A stretch of 64,000 bases of DNA from the NCBI RefSeq assembly GCF_902635505.1, contig NC_045429.1, positions 131,368,304-131,432,303 on the forward strand. The letters are read 5' to 3'. The first letter of the stretch is position 1. Each line of letters begins with the position of its first letter. Both the position numbers and the translations under genes were made by a program. The stretch comes from Sarcophilus harrisii. Lineage: Eukaryota > Chordata > Mammalia > Dasyuromorphia > Dasyuridae. Below are positions 1-12,600 of the stretch, one piece after another. The notes below the pieces were generated by a model. That model was not told the DNA's origin, made no database searches, and saw only the letters and a program-made list of their open reading frames with translations.

Positions 1-650
1 AAACAGGAAGTCTCGGAACTGCTGCAGGGCCCGGCCCCTGCATCCTCCTCTTCCTGGGGCTGCGAGGGCTCGCATTAAAGTGCTTGCTAAGGGCGGGCAC
101 TTCCCAGCTGGCGGACTAGGCTTAACGGCAGGGAAGTCAGGGCGGCGAGGGGGGTGGGGAGGGCAAAAGGGGAGCGAGTTCCGATCCCGCCTCTGCCACT
201 CACTGGCTGCAGGACCCTGCCCCGGGTCGCTGCCCAGCTCTGGCCCCTCAGTTTACTCGCCAGGAAAATGGGGGAGGGGACAAGCCCGGGGGCCATACGG
301 TCCGACCGACAGGCTCTCGCCTATCCCTCGAAGTTCCGGAGGGGGAAGCCGAGGAGCTCCTCTCCGGCCCCTCCCACTCAGGGTTCCCGGGAGCGGCGGG
401 CAGTCCGGGCCGGCCCGCCGGGGCCCCACCGAGCCGGCGCACGGGGTCTTTACCCAAGAAGTCCGAGCCCCTCCTGCAAGGCCGGCTTCTGCTCGAAGCC
501 GTCGGCGCCCGGCGCGCGCCGACCACGTGCGCACCTGTCGGAGCCACTTCCGGGGCCCGCGGCCTCTTAAAGGAGAAGCGCCCCCTAGTGCCGCCCGGAT
601 GCATAGGCCTGGCCTGGGCCGGGCTCCCTTCCCGCCGAGGGGCACGTGGG
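1..650 (-). pseudogene. Degraded duplicate of PNLDC1 exon 1 and promoter island
   Basis: The first 270 bases are, by eye, identical to 28,478-28,747 (downstream intron 1 flank of PNLDC1). From about 285 on, similarity continues only in patches with many indels. The exon 1 relic lies near 454-520: the splice donor (CTTTAC on the + strand at 448-453) and the codons around ADGFEQK are still visible, but the bases matching the ATG are replaced and about 11 bases are missing before the donor, so the frame is lost. Two CACGTG E-boxes (524-529, 643-648) match those of the intact gene. The copy runs off the left edge, so I cannot tell whether more PNLDC1 exons were duplicated. It is a host-gene duplicate, not a retrocopy, because intron and promoter sequence are included. 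Confidence 0.85.
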
Positions 651-1668
651 GCCACAGCGGGAAGGGACGAGAGGGCAGAGGGAGGGAGAGGAAAAACAGA
701 AGGGGGGAACAAGGAGGGAGGAGGGGGAGAAGGGGAAAGGACTGGAAAGGAGAGGAGAGGGCAAAAAGGAAGAGGAGCAGGAGGAGGGAGAATAAAAATG
801 AGAGGAGGGAGGGCAGGGCGGAGAAGGGGAAGTTGGGGGGGGGAGAGAGGAAGCAGGGAGAGGGAGAGGAAGGAGGAAAAGAGAAAATAAGGGAAAGAGG
901 GAGGGAAGGGGGCAGTAAAGGGGAAGAAGAGGAGGGAGGGGAAGGGGAGAAGGAAGAGGGAGAAACAAAAGGGGGAAGGGGAAAGAAGAGAAGGGGGAGG
1001 AGAGAGGAGCGAGGGGAAAGAAACAGTAGGAAGGAGAATAGGGGAGAGAGTGGGAAGGGAGAGAAGGGGGAACAGGGAGGGGGAACAGGGAGGGGGGAGA
1101 GGGAGGAAAGAGAAGAAAGAAGAGGAGGGGGAAAGCTAGAGGAAGGAGGAGAGGGGAAGAAGCAGGGAGAGAGGGGAAAGTTGGAGGGAGAAAAGGAGGA
1201 AAGGAGAAGGGAAAGAAGGGAGAAAAAAGGAGAGGAAGGAGGGGGAGGGATGAGGAAGAAAGGAGGAGGAGAGGAGAGTAGGAAGAAAGGTGAGGGAAAA
1301 GGAGAGAAGGGGAAAGAAAGGGAGGGGAAGGGGAACAAAAAAAGAAGAGGGAGGACAGACAAGGGGGGGGGGGAGAAAGGAAAGTTGGAGGGGGGAAGGG
1401 GAAGAGAGAAAGAAGGGAGAGGAAAAGAAGAGGAAGCAGGGAGAAAGAAGAAGGGGGAAAGGACAGGAAAGAAGTAAGAGGAGAGGGAAGAAGAGAGGAA
1501 AGGGAGAGAAGGGAAGAAAGAAGAGGAGGGAAGTTTGTGGGATGGGAGGAAGAAAGAAGGGGAAAAGGGAAGGAAGAAAGAGGAGGAAGAAGAGAAGAGA
1601 AGACCAGAGAGAGGGGAAGAGAAGAGGGAAAGGAGAAAGAAGAAGAGGAAGGATATGGGGGGAGAACA
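650..1668. repeat. 1 kb polypurine (GGGA/GGAA) tract
   Basis: The + strand is almost wholly A and G for about 1 kb, in irregular GGGA, GGAA and AGAGG units, with an 11-base G run near 1,353. It sits upstream of the duplicated PNLDC1 exon 1, like the shorter tract at 29,296-29,815. Such mirror-rich purine DNA is known to be able to form triplex (H-DNA). Long open frames on both strands here are low-complexity by-products. Confidence 0.95.
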
Positions 1669-2394
1669 AGTTGGGCCACGGAATTGCTAATAATGCCTTC
1701 CCTTCTCAAGACCTCATAATTTTATATTCTCAGGTGGAGAGTACTGAGACCCTCAACAGAAAGTAAAGCAGAATGTTTGGATGTAGGAATAGTTAAATAA
1801 GTTGTTTATCTAAAATTACAAGTGCAACTTGGGTTGCCCAAGGCTAAGTACAAATTTTCTCATGAGCAGAACTAGTCCAGCTAAGTTTAGAGCAAACATT
1901 TTATTTTGGATTGTGCTTCCTTGAGAAAGCTAACTTTTCACGGTTCACTTTCCCAGGTTATTGAGGGCAGGTTTCCCAGGGCAGAGACATTGGTACTGAG
2001 AATGCATGCTCTGGAGCTCAGGGGACTGTTTGCATGAGAGAGCTCCTCAACAACCCCAGTCCTTTTAACACTTCATTAGAATTATCACAAGTCACCTATG
2101 CCTTTTGAGTGTTCTTTTTGTCATCCTACAAAGATAGCCAGAGGAAATTAATCTCTCTAGTCCTGACTTCATCTGTAAAATAAGAGGTCTGGACTTAAAT
2201 GACCATTAAGATTCTTCCAGTTCTGATCTTGGGGCTTCAGATTACTAGCGACTTTGTATTACAGCATGATATCTGTTCAACCGGAGGCAGATAAGCATGA
2301 AGTTACTAGAGATCTGTACTCAGATTCAGGGAGACCATTACTTCAAATTTGAATTCAAACACACTAGTTGGGTTACTTTAGGCAGAACGCTTAA
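1669..2394. other. Unassigned single-copy-looking DNA
   Basis: Ordinary AT-rich sequence after the purine tract. I see no exon, RNA gene or clear repeat. It does not match the sequence following the sister purine tract at 29,816, so the duplication boundary lies within or at the end of the tracts. Confidence 0.5.
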
Positions 2395-2525
2395 CCTGCT
2401 GCCTATAAAATGGGACTGATAATAGTACCTACCTCCCAGGATTATTGTGAAGATTAGAAAATATATTTGTAAAACACTTAGCATAGTGCCCAGTATGTAG
2501 TAGGTACTTAATAAGTGTTCATTCC
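2395..2525 (+). repeat. MIR/CORE-SINE fragment
   Basis: The text AAAATGGGACTGATAATAG, ACCTACCTCCCAGG and a tail of TAGTAGGTACTTAATAAGTG is the usual 3' half of a MIR-type element. Confidence 0.6.
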
Positions 2526-2559
2526 CTCTTTTCCTTCCTATTGATCCTTACTCTAAGGT

Positions 2560-3330
2560 AGCTGGGGTGGTGAAATGGATAGAAAATTGTCTGTTGTCAG
2601 GAAGACCTCAGATACTTATTAGCTGTATGACTCTGGACAAGTCACTTAACCCTCTGTAAGGTCTGATGTTCCTCAAACAAGGGAACTCTGAGCCTCTCCA
2701 CTCCCAGCTAAAGGATATTTCTCCACCAGAGAAGTAGACTGATACCAAAGAAAGAGACTGAGAGCTCCAGTACGGCTTATTTATATATAGTTTGTCTGGG
2801 GGCAGCTGTCAGACAATTCGTTGGATCTCTAATCCCTGCCATCATGCAGGCTGGGGTACCACCCAGTGGATCCAGGTCAAAAAAAAACCCAAAAATCTCA
2901 TAACTAAAGAAATCAGACAGAAGGATGAGCTACAGAACATCATGGGTACATTAATATAGGCTGGCTAACGTTTTGATTCACTGCTTGGGAACTGGGCTTG
3001 GTTCCCAGGATGCCCGTGCAAGACCAGTACAGGTAGTTAGATGTTCAGAACTTGACACTATATGCTGGCCTGTTTGAGTAAGTTCTGAGATACACACAAG
3101 GTCATTTGCTGGACACTATGTCTCTGTAATGGTTTTCACCCCAGTAAGGATCTCATATTCCCACTCTGAAGCCCTTGTTATGGCTTTCACTGATGGAAAT
3201 CCAAAATCCTCTTCACCTCAATTTCCTTATTTGTCAAATGAGCTGGAGAAGGAAATGGCAAGTCTCTGCTCAAAAAAACCCAAATGGAATCAGGAAGTCT
3301 GACTGAAAATGACTAAACAAAACTCCTTTC
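2560..3330 (+). mobile_element. SINE split by a possible solo LTR
   Basis: A tRNA-like marsupial SINE starts near 2,560 (GGTGGTGAAATGGATAG, ... CAAGTCACTTAACCCTC) and resumes near 3,205 (CCTCAATTTCCTTATTTG ... AATGAGCTGGAGAAGGAAATGGC). Between them lie about 530 bases (roughly 2,662-3,200) with a TATA-like stretch and no coding sequence, which look like a solo LTR of an endogenous retrovirus. I could not fix its ends or target duplication, so the LTR identity is tentative; the SINE halves are clear. Confidence 0.5.
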
Positions 3331-3635
3331 TCTGACCCTTCACCTCTTCCCAGGCTCGCTCCTGACCTTTGTGGTCTTTAACTACAGCAGCCCAGAAACC
3401 TCTTCACCCTGGAAGAAGGATGAAGGATTTCACACATTAGAAGTACCCTTCCCCTGCCTTGGCCTTTTCCTCTGAAAAGCTAATTGACCTCAGAGCCTCC
3501 CTCCAGGGGGAGGCTCAGGCCAGTGCCATCTTTGTTCCTTGAGGCTGCCTCCTGCTCCACCCCCTTCTTTCAGTACCCTTCCATGTGTTGTCTTTCACTG
3601 GATATGACTAGCCAACTTCATTTTTAGGACAAGTT
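3331..3635. other. Unassigned spacer
   Basis: C/T-rich spacer between two SINE pieces. No gene, RNA or clear repeat seen. Confidence 0.4.
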
Positions 3636-3639
3636 ACTT

Positions 3640-3740
3640 TTCAGACGTTTCAGTCACATCCAACTCTTCATGACCCCATTGGGAGTTTTCTTGCAAAGAT
3701 AATGGAGTCTTTTGCCATTTCCTTCTCCATTTTAGGAAGA
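3640..3740 (-). mobile_element. SINE 3' end, reverse
   Basis: Reads as the complement of the SINE tail at 3,225-3,330 (CATGACCCCATTGGGAGTTTTC, ... CATTTCCTTCTCCATTTTA). Confidence 0.6.
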
Positions 3741-3769
3741 TGAATTTTCTAGACATCGAGCCTGGTGTT

Positions 3770-4850
3770 CAATCTGATGGGGTGCCAAGAAGGGGGGAGT
3801 ACAGGAGTTCTAATCCCCCAAAATAGAAGGTTTCAGGACTTTCCCTGTATGGGAAGTGGGAGTTGGGCCCAAAAATATATGGGGACTCAGGCTGGTGTCA
3901 AAAGAATTTGCAGGCTTAGATCATCTCCAAATCAAGAGGTAAAGATTTTAGTAATGCCATTAACACAGGGGAAGTTTGAGGGATAAGTTCTCCAGCAAAC
4001 TTACTGATTTTGTCCCCTTTGATTCCTAGCCTCCTAGGCTCCATACAGTCTGAGAGAGAGCATATCTCCTCAGACAAGTTAAATATCATTACTCATTTGG
4101 AAATCTTGGTCAAAAGCACTCCATTGATCTTTTGGGGGGTGCCACTTCTTCAGGAAATTCCAGATTCTCAAAAAAGATCTTGGTCTGATAATCAGCTCAA
4201 ACTGCCCCCACCCCCGCACCAGGATCTGCTCATAAAATAGGTTTCTGTTCACTCATTTTTTGCAGAATGTCCAAAGTAGCACGCTTTGCCTCTTTGACAT
4301 AGCTGCCAGGACTCCTGCACTCCAAGAAGACATTCTCTTCTCAGTGCCAGCCTCCATTTACTTAATAGGACTTTGCCACTAGGAAGTCAGTCTCCCAGCA
4401 AAGCTGATTTCTCATCCAACAATAAGCTTCCATTTTTGCCACTTAATGTTTCAGGTTTGTGAATTCTTTCATGAAGAATCTGCACCTCTAATGAAAAGGG
4501 GATTTTCTGACTGCCACTAAGAACCCGGTCAGTAACATGTGCAACTTTAAATGTATAAATCTTTGCAGAGACTAATAGCTTGCAGTCTAAGTAACTGGAA
4601 GGAGGGGCAGTAGAGATATCACAAATACAACTGTTATTCCCTCTTATCTCATAATAACTTAATAAGAATAACATTAACATGTCCCCTACAAAGGGAACTC
4701 AAAAATGTACTAACCAGAGTTAGGACCGGATGTCACTGATTTTCATTCTTCTTCTAGTTATTGTTAATAAGAAAAAAGACACACAGACCCCCCCCCAAAA
4801 AAAGAAGACAAGAAACCCTTTTTAGATACACAAATAAAATTAAGTCAATA
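3770..4850 (+). mobile_element. Possible old LTR-type fossil
   Basis: Starts with a purine run (AAGAAGGGGGGAG) like the polypurine tract that precedes a retroviral 3' LTR, followed by several hundred bases of non-coding sequence and an AATAAA near 4,834. There is no recognisable gag, pol or env. It is a broken fossil if it is an ERV at all; it could also be unrelated unique sequence. Confidence 0.25.
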
Positions 4851-4954
4851 GGACTTGGCAGAAAGGGAAAGAAAAGAAGGGAAGAAGTAGAAAAGCGTTA
4901 TCCTCTGGTATCATTTACAAGCTTCAAAGATTAAACCCTAGATATTTTAAGATA

Positions 4955-5155
4955 TGGGGCAAGCAGCCTCAGATACTTAATCTGGCCTTAGATACATAAT
5001 ATTTCCTAGCTGTGTGACCCTGGGCAAGTCCCTTAACCCTCTCTGCCTCAATTTCCTCATCTGTAAAATGAGATGGAGAAATAAATGGCAAATAACTCCA
5101 ATAACTCTGACAAGAAAATCTTAAATGGGGTCATGAGTACTATTGAACAGCATTT
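4955..5155 (+). mobile_element. tRNA-like marsupial SINE
   Basis: Contains GTGTGACCCTGGGCAAGTC, TTCCTCATCTGTAAAATGAG and AAATGGGGTCATGAGTAC in order, the body and tail of the common marsupial SINE. Confidence 0.75.
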
Positions 5156-5745
5156 CAGGATATCTTCCCCAATGCTAAAATCTACTAGATTATAGAATAG
5201 TTTCCCTAAAAGAATCTAGAGGAAACTGTCATCAAATTGAATTAAATTAATTCAGTCTAATTACATAGCAGGTAAGTCTCTCTGGTCCAATCGGTTATTA
5301 ACATTTATTAACCATGTGTGGCCAAGAAATGGGCACTGTGGGTACAAAGAACAGTAAAGAATAACCCTTTTTCTCTAATAGCCAACATTCTATTCACTAC
5401 TAAAGAGAAATTTTTAAAAAAATTTGTATCTTGTTTCCCATGACTTCCTATTATATAGAAAGATATCAGAATGGAAAAAAAGTGGAGAGGAAGACTGGTA
5501 ATTTTACTTCTAAATACTCATATTCTTAAGATTAAAAAAGGCAGCTTCTTTTCCCTTTAAAAGGCAGCCCCAAATTACTTCTACAATATAAACTACCCCA
5601 GGGTGATTATTTTCTATTGTTACTAGTATTTTGTAAAAATTGCAAGCAAAAATAAATTTTCATAGGGAAGATAAGTGATATAAATGATAAATCATATCTT
5701 TATAAAAAAAACAGAAAAGAGGGAAAGGACCCATTTACACAAAAA

Positions 5746-5945
5746 TATATCAGCTCTTTGTATCAGTAAAGAACTGGAAACTTAAGGTGTACATCAACTA
5801 GGGAATGATTGAACAAATGTAATGAGGTACATTATTTCCTAAGAAATGACAAAAGGGGCAGTTTCGAAACCTGAGAAGACTCATATAAACTGATACAGAG
5901 TGGAGTCAGCAGAACCAATACAACAATTTATACTTTAAGAATAGG
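5746..5945 (+). mobile_element. L1 3' fragment, decayed
   Basis: Decayed L1 ORF2 C-terminal text: an ACTGGAAACT ... AGGGAATGATTGAACAAATG segment and an ATAAACTGATACAGAGTGGAGTCAGCAGAACCA-type segment, read in parts. The frame is broken. Confidence 0.5.
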
Positions 5946-5989
5946 GCTTTAATATACTTTAATAATTTTAAAGGGCTAAAGCAATAGCC

Positions 5990-6395
5990 CTTTTTTTTAA
6001 GAGTCCATCTGTGTTAAGAGACCCCTTATGAGCTGAGAACTCCAGAAGCTGCCATCACATCACTACCCCCGCCCACTCTTGGTTTGCTGGTTTTTCAAGA
6101 TCCTCTCATCCCATTGATAAACTTTTTCTGCCGACTTTCCCAAATCATTTTAGGTATTTCTGGGCTAAGAGGTCTAGAAATGGCCTTTCTGCTGCTGATT
6201 CAGAGGCTTTGCTAGCAGGGGCTGGGCCTGGTACCACAGGCCTTTTCTGCTACCCTTTTAAGTTGTTTTTGGCTAGAAAATGATCTAGTCTGTCTTTTTT
6301 GGTGTTATGATGCTCTAAAATTTGTTTAGTGTCATCATTTAAAAGAATTTAGAATTTTCCTTCCCGCCTTTATTCTGCCATCTTGGCTCCACCTC
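5990..6395 (-). mobile_element. L1 5' UTR fragment, reverse
   Basis: Ends with CTGCCATCTTGGCTCCACC, the complement of the usual marsupial L1 5' start (GGAGCCAAGATGGCAG). No open frame. It abuts the L1 3' piece on its left in the opposite orientation. Confidence 0.5.
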
Positions 6396-6399
6396 TTCA

Positions 6400-8920
6400 T
6401 TGTGGAGAATTTCAACATATATAATTCCCTCAAAACCCAGACTTCCCAGTACTTCAGTCTACTAATTTTCCATGACTCATTCCTCCATTGTATCTCAGAG
6501 AGATGATCATATCCCTGAACTTGCCATCTCTCACAAATGGAGACCCCACCACTGGAGATATAGTGGACCCAGTCAGCACAGGAATGACTTCCTCCAATAC
6601 CATTCAGCATCAGACAAGGTAATGGTAGGAATCATCCAAGTTTGAAGATTTGAAAAGAGATAAGTGATAATTGGATAAAAAGGGTAAAGTATTTAATGAC
6701 AAAAGACAACTCAAGTACCTTTGTTGCCTTAGAAATGAAAAAAAAAACCAAAACACACAGACCAAATATGTACTTTTAGCAATGAAGAAAAGAAGTAAAA
6801 GATAATGTGATATATTCAGCTAAAATTATAAACGTTTTAAGTGTCCTAGTCCCTGCCCTTCACACTTAAATTTCATCAGATAGAGGTTAAGGAGAAAGAG
6901 AAGAATCTAGGAAGTTAAAAGAAAAACTCCAAGAGAACTGAAACAGTGGCTATTCAAAAGCTATTCATGTGTGATATGAATCAAGGATTAGTCTTGTTCT
7001 GTTATTTTGTAAAATTTTCATTCCCAAGTTCACAAAAGACCCAGTGAGATTCTCTAACTAATCAACCAAAAAGTACAATAAAAAATCATAATATCATGGA
7101 TCTGGAGCTGGGACATCCGAGGTCATTTAGTCCATCATCCTCCAGTTAGATTTGGTTTGATATGACAACACTAAAACCCAGAGAGATGATTTAAGTGATT
7201 TGCCCTATATGACTATACAGGTAATAAATAACTGAGACCAAATTTGAACTGATTCCAAATTTAGAGCTCTTTCCATTACCATATGAAAAGACCTTGTTGG
7301 AAAACGTATAATCTACAGGTAGAGGCAGATATATAAGGAAACGTGGCACTCATCAATTTAACAAACATTTGATTCCCTACTATTTACTAAATACAAAGAG
7401 ATATTAATCAATCAACATTTATTAAGTATCTATTTTGTTCCAGACTCTGTGATAAAAGCTGGGGATACAAAAAAGAGGTTCAAGGAGCCTACCAAAAACA
7501 CATGGATTGTTTGTCACTATCTAGACAAGGGGTCAGGAAACTAGGACCTATAATCCATATCCTGATTTTGTCTTGCCCTTTTGAGCTGAGAATTATCTTT
7601 TTTACATTTTAAAATAAAGTGTTAGTATATTTTAATACATAATAGTCATTCTTACTTGTACTAAAACAGGCCTGCTGGCTGGTCAGATAGAGTTTGCAGA
7701 CTCCAAGGGTTCAAAAGTCCAAAGCGTTACTTCAAGTGCAATTTTAAAAATGGGTAGGCAAGTGTAGTGGTCTTTTGACAGAAAAAGCTTCTCTAAAAAA
7801 GATGAAAAAGCATATTCCTGTTGGATTTGAACAGAAGGCACCTCTGTGAGGGAATTCTGACATTCCAATTTTGTTTTTCATTGAGGTTAGGACTAGAAAA
7901 CAGCATAAACAAGCAAAATTCTGTGGTTTCCCTGAATTAAACATATCTGAATATTGTTTTTCCCCCTTCTGATCTATCCCTCTTCTTTAATCAAAGAAAT
8001 ACAGGTTTTATTGAGATTTCATTGGAAGAATTTCTGAGAAGCAAAGTGTAAATTCAGTTTCTACAAATTTACCCAGAGACTCTACATTATTTCAGATAAG
8101 TTCTAGGAATAGTAATTCTTGATGCTGTGATCCTATGCTTCACTTGTCTACTTCCTTCCCTCTCTTTAAGCAAATATTTAAATGTATGAGAAGAGCTCCT
8201 GATTAAAGGAGTTCTGGAGTGAATCCATTTTATAAAGGGAATTGTCAATCACTCTCTAACTTGTTTGTTAAAAGATGGATTTTTCCATTTCAGTTTTCTT
8301 ATAATGGTAGCCACCCAAAAAAAAAAAAAAAAAAAAAAAAGACCATATACCCAATAATATATGGACCAAAAAAAAAAAAAAAAAAACTTTATAGTGGAAT
8401 CATGGAAAAAAAAAGGTGGTGGGGGGAAATTGAGGAAGAAATAAGGAAGAAATCATCAACGATTTGTGCTTAGGCCAGTGTATAAAAGACCAACTGCTGA
8501 AAAGTCAGCTGTTTCAGCTTTTCTAGTTACTAATGGCTATAAATCCATGCTATGAAGTACAAATGAGATATGGATGTCCTAGCTAGAGTCACAAGACATT
8601 TCCCTTCAGGACTGATAGGTCTTTTGTCCTGAAACAGGCAATTCTGGGCAATAACTCAAAACTATTGCTTCTATTTTTCCCAGAGAGGGAGTGTAGGAGA
8701 AACAGCATCAATACACAAATGCTTAGTGTTGGGAAAACATGTCATTTAATAGGAGATTATAAAGAAGATTTTTTGTGAAGCTAAGTATGGATTAACTAAG
8801 TTAGAGGAAGCCTAAATAAATTTCCTTTACTGTACTCCGAGTTTTTGAGATATAAGATACCAGTAGTGCAGATCATGCCTTCTGGATATTTTATAAAAGT
8901 CTAAATACGTTTTGCAATTA
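6400..8920. other. Gene-free stretch with old SINE relics and poly-A runs
   Basis: Holds a MIR-type relic near 7,085-7,285 (GGATCTGGAGCTGGGACAT ... GATTTGCCCTATATGAC), a CORE-SINE-type relic near 7,365-7,495 (CAACATTTATTAAGTATCTA ... GCTGGGGATACAAAAAAG) and two A runs at about 8,317-8,340 and 8,367-8,386. Nothing else recognised on either strand. Confidence 0.5.
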
Positions 8921-8934
8921 AAAACACTGATCAA

Positions 8935-9087
8935 GGGGCAGCTCGGTGGTGCAGTGAATAGAGCACCAACTCTGAAGTCAGGAGGACCCAAATTCAAATC
9001 TGGGATCAGACACTTAACACTTCCAGGCTATGTGACCCTGGGCAAGTCACTTAACCCCAATTGCCTGGGGTGAGTGGGGGAAACCAC
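8935..9087 (+). mobile_element. tRNA-like SINE with 12-bp target duplication
   Basis: Full-looking SINE: GGGGCAGCTCGGTGGTGC head, CAAGTCACTTAACCCCAATT body. It is flanked by AACACTGATCAA at 8,923-8,934 and 9,088-9,099, a perfect target-site duplication. It lies just past the predicted PNLDC1 3' end. Confidence 0.9.
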
Positions 9088-9648
9088 AACACTGATCAAA
9101 GAGCATTCAGGCATCCCTCCAAGGCAGAGTCTAACCTAATGTTACATTTTTTCCTCCTCCAAAAGACCACTGACAAGTTATTCTTCCCAATTAAACTTTT
9201 TCTTTATTAAATCTACTTGGAAAAGTAGTCTTAAACAGAACCAAAATTACCCTAAACCCATCAGTCATTTACTCTTCTCATGATGTTGAAAAGTATATAT
9301 TTTTTAAAAAGTTAGCATACCCTTTTATCTTTTTTTACCAGCCACCCTGGAATCTGATTAATGAATTCACTTGACAAATGCAGTCATCAAAATGATTTGG
9401 GCTTTTGTCCCAAGAGTACATTTCTTCCCATTTATTTCTGGGAAGGAATTTTCTCCTTTGAGACAATGCTCAATCCACAATTTCATGGCACCAGAGCTCT
9501 GGAGAAGGACACGTTCAAGAGATGTGAGGTAGAAGAAACCTGGTAAAGATTTCACAAGTCCATCTCAAAACACTCTTAAAAGCCAAATCATGCAGACTGG
9601 CATTCCAAGGGCAAAGTTGAGACGAGGCAATAGTTCCTGAAGACATCA

Positions 9649-12600
9649 CTATACATTCGATGGAGATCCTCCGAGAATAAAAGCCAGAAAGGCCCAAGCA
9701 GTAACAATTCCAGAGATTCTGCAAGGAAATGATGGAAGATAAATGGCCATCAAATCAAGGATTACTTGTTTTTCTAGCCTACACAAGTTTATGGGTTAAA
9801 AAAAAAACCATCAGAGGGATAACATAGATTGAGTATTCTTCTCTCTTTACTTCCTGAATCTTGTTTACCTAGAAGAAGATGCTCTACCCATGAAGGTCCA
9901 GTGCTATCACACTAAACACAAATGTATATACATATATCCTTAAGATGGTGCCCTTGTGATCTGAAAATTAAATTTCCTAGTAAATTTATAGAGGTTCATG
10001 GAAATTAAAAGTTGATTTCTTTGGCTTTCAAGGGAGCAATTTTTATAGAAACATGCAAAGTATAAGTTTTGTTCAGATGACAGTATCTTCATTTATATAG
10101 CTCAAAGAGATTAGCTGTTCCCTTTCATTATAAATCAACTAGTGAACATGTCATCTTTCAACAAAATGACATCTCCATCTGCAAGTAGATAATGCCACTT
10201 TATGATCCTAGTCACTTACTGTAGAATGCAGTTGATATTAGGTGAATGCCTCCAGTATCGATACAGGGTCACTTGCAGGTCAGGGTGATATCTGTATTCT
10301 TGCAACACAATTCTGACACTTGAAAAAGGGTAAAAAGGAATTTCCTTAGTTATTTAGTAATTTGGCAAAGTACTACACAAGTGAGGAGATAAAATTATAC
10401 CCATTAGGCTAAAAACACATAAAGTGGGTAAAAAGATGAAATTTCAAGGAAGGGACAAGTGAACCCATGAGCCACCTACTCCTTGAACTTGTTGGTCATA
10501 AGCAAAAACTGGTTCCGGGTGAATCGCCGGACATCGAATTTACAGAGGTCTTTGAATTCATAATAGATCTGTTCTTCATCTACTCCAGGCCACCTCTTGA
10601 CTTTGAGGATAAGGGTGGGTGGCCGGCTGCTGGGAGAATCTGGGCCAGAGAAATTCTGGAAAACATGGAAAACATTATAAATGGATTGTACACAGAAATA
10701 TATGGTTTAAATTTCAAATCTGATATTACTATTATCTCTAGAAACTCAAAGGCTATAAGCTACATTTAGTCACTATTTTTTATTTTAGAGATCCTTAGAC
10801 CACCATCAGTTCTCAGGCCTTACAAACTAAAGGGTTACAGGATCATGGACTCAGAGCTGGAAAGAAACACTGAGGTTATCTGGTTCAATTATTTTATATT
10901 TCAAATGAGGGAACTAAGGGCAAGACAAGTTAAGTGACTTGCCCAGCATCACAAAGCTAGAAAATGGCAGAGCCAGGATGGATTGGGCCTTAAGAGAATA
11001 TTATCATATCCTATGTGCTCAAGAAAACTTGAGAGACTAGACCCAACAACTAATAGGTCAGCTCAGTTTTTAATTTGTCAGGATACAGTTCACAAGCTAG
11101 CACTCTTCTTTCTACCATGAGTTCTGCTTTCTGAGTAGGTATGAAGAGGTAAAATTGACAAGCATCTGTGAAGTGCCTGAAAATTTAGAGCCATTGTCCT
11201 CAAAGAGCTTACAGTCTACTGGGGAAAAACATGTGCACAGATAGCCAGTAAATATAAAGTATATATACACATGTAAAGTAAACACAAGATGATCAGACCT
11301 CAATAGTTCAGGACAATCAAGATGGAGACTAAGGAGTTAAGGACTGGACTCATGTCTGCACAAACAACTTACCAAAAGGCCTTCCTGCTCTCTGGCCCTG
11401 AGGGAACATCCATCCCACCCAGCTTACACACAGTGAGCTTGCAGTGGCCTACATCCAGGACTGCCCTTATGCTGAAGACAGGGAGAAGCCGCTGGGATCC
11501 CTATGCCCAGTCCTCCACCCCTTCTCCAGCCCCAACCACCACCAAGTGACTCCCCACTTGGAGCCCCCCAAATAAAGTAAAGGGTCAGACACACACACAA
11601 CTACTCACGATTTTAGAGATACATGCTCGGATAAGGTTCACCTGGTTCACATAGGGACCCAGCACATCAAGATATTGAGGGAAGGTGGGCTCCAGTTTTA
11701 TACCACTGTTAGATAGGAAAGAGGAAGCCCCCAGTCAGTCCCGACACATAGAGTGGGTCACAGAATCCTCTGCATCCAATAAAGAATACTGTATGGGGCT
11801 ACAGATAAAGAACTAGGCCCTTCTTTGAGATCTCATTGTTTTGCAAAGGTCTGGAGGAGTATGCTCAAGATCACTCAGTATTAAGTAACTGAGCCAGGAT
11901 TTGAAGCTGGGTCTCAAGATTCCAAACCCAGAATGCTTCATTCCAGCACACTGCCTTCCATGGGTCTTTAGAAAAGGCTGCTCTATGCTCTTCTAGGAAC
12001 TCTGTCCTCATATTTAAGAAGCTTCTTTTTTTCTCTTCTAAAAAATAAGGCCACTACTATTCATTCTACTTACTTCACAGGGTTAATTATTAAGAAATTA
12101 AATTTTTTTAAAATCACAAACTTCCTTCAAGATAGAAAAAATGCTACCTCTTATATAAAGTCTTTCTTGGTCTCACTAGCAGTGAATGCCTTCTCCTGGT
12201 AGCTACCCTCTGTCTCCTAAGTATGAATCTAGCATCAACTTGTTTTGTTTATATAATTAAGTAAACTGCCCCTTGAGGGCAGGGATTATGTTGCTTTTTC
12301 TTTATAGCCCCAACAACTAGCACATAATAAGCATTTACTGGTTTAAATAGAAATGCTTCTCAGTTACAAAATCTAAGTTTTTAGGATAATTTATCATGAG
12401 CTATAGTGTATCAAATAATAAAATTTTTATTATCACCTCCACTAAAATAGTACACCTTTGATAGCTCATTGTGGCATAGGGGTGACTGTGGGTTCCGATT
12501 ATTCTAGTACCAGTTGGTCCTCATCAACTCCACAAGAAAAATGTATTCAAGATTTCTACCTTGAAATCCTAAAACAAGGATTCCCCTGGTTTCACACTAC

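Noticed and set aside
80-1766. Long open frames of 465, 374 and 369 codons in the left purine tract
   Set aside because: They consist of Glu/Gly/Lys/Arg or, on the other strand, Pro/Ser/Leu strings produced by A/G-only DNA; no domain, no splice or start context.
8935-9087. tRNA-like sequence
   Set aside because: The tRNA-like head belongs to a SINE with target duplication and lacks a cloverleaf of a working tRNA.
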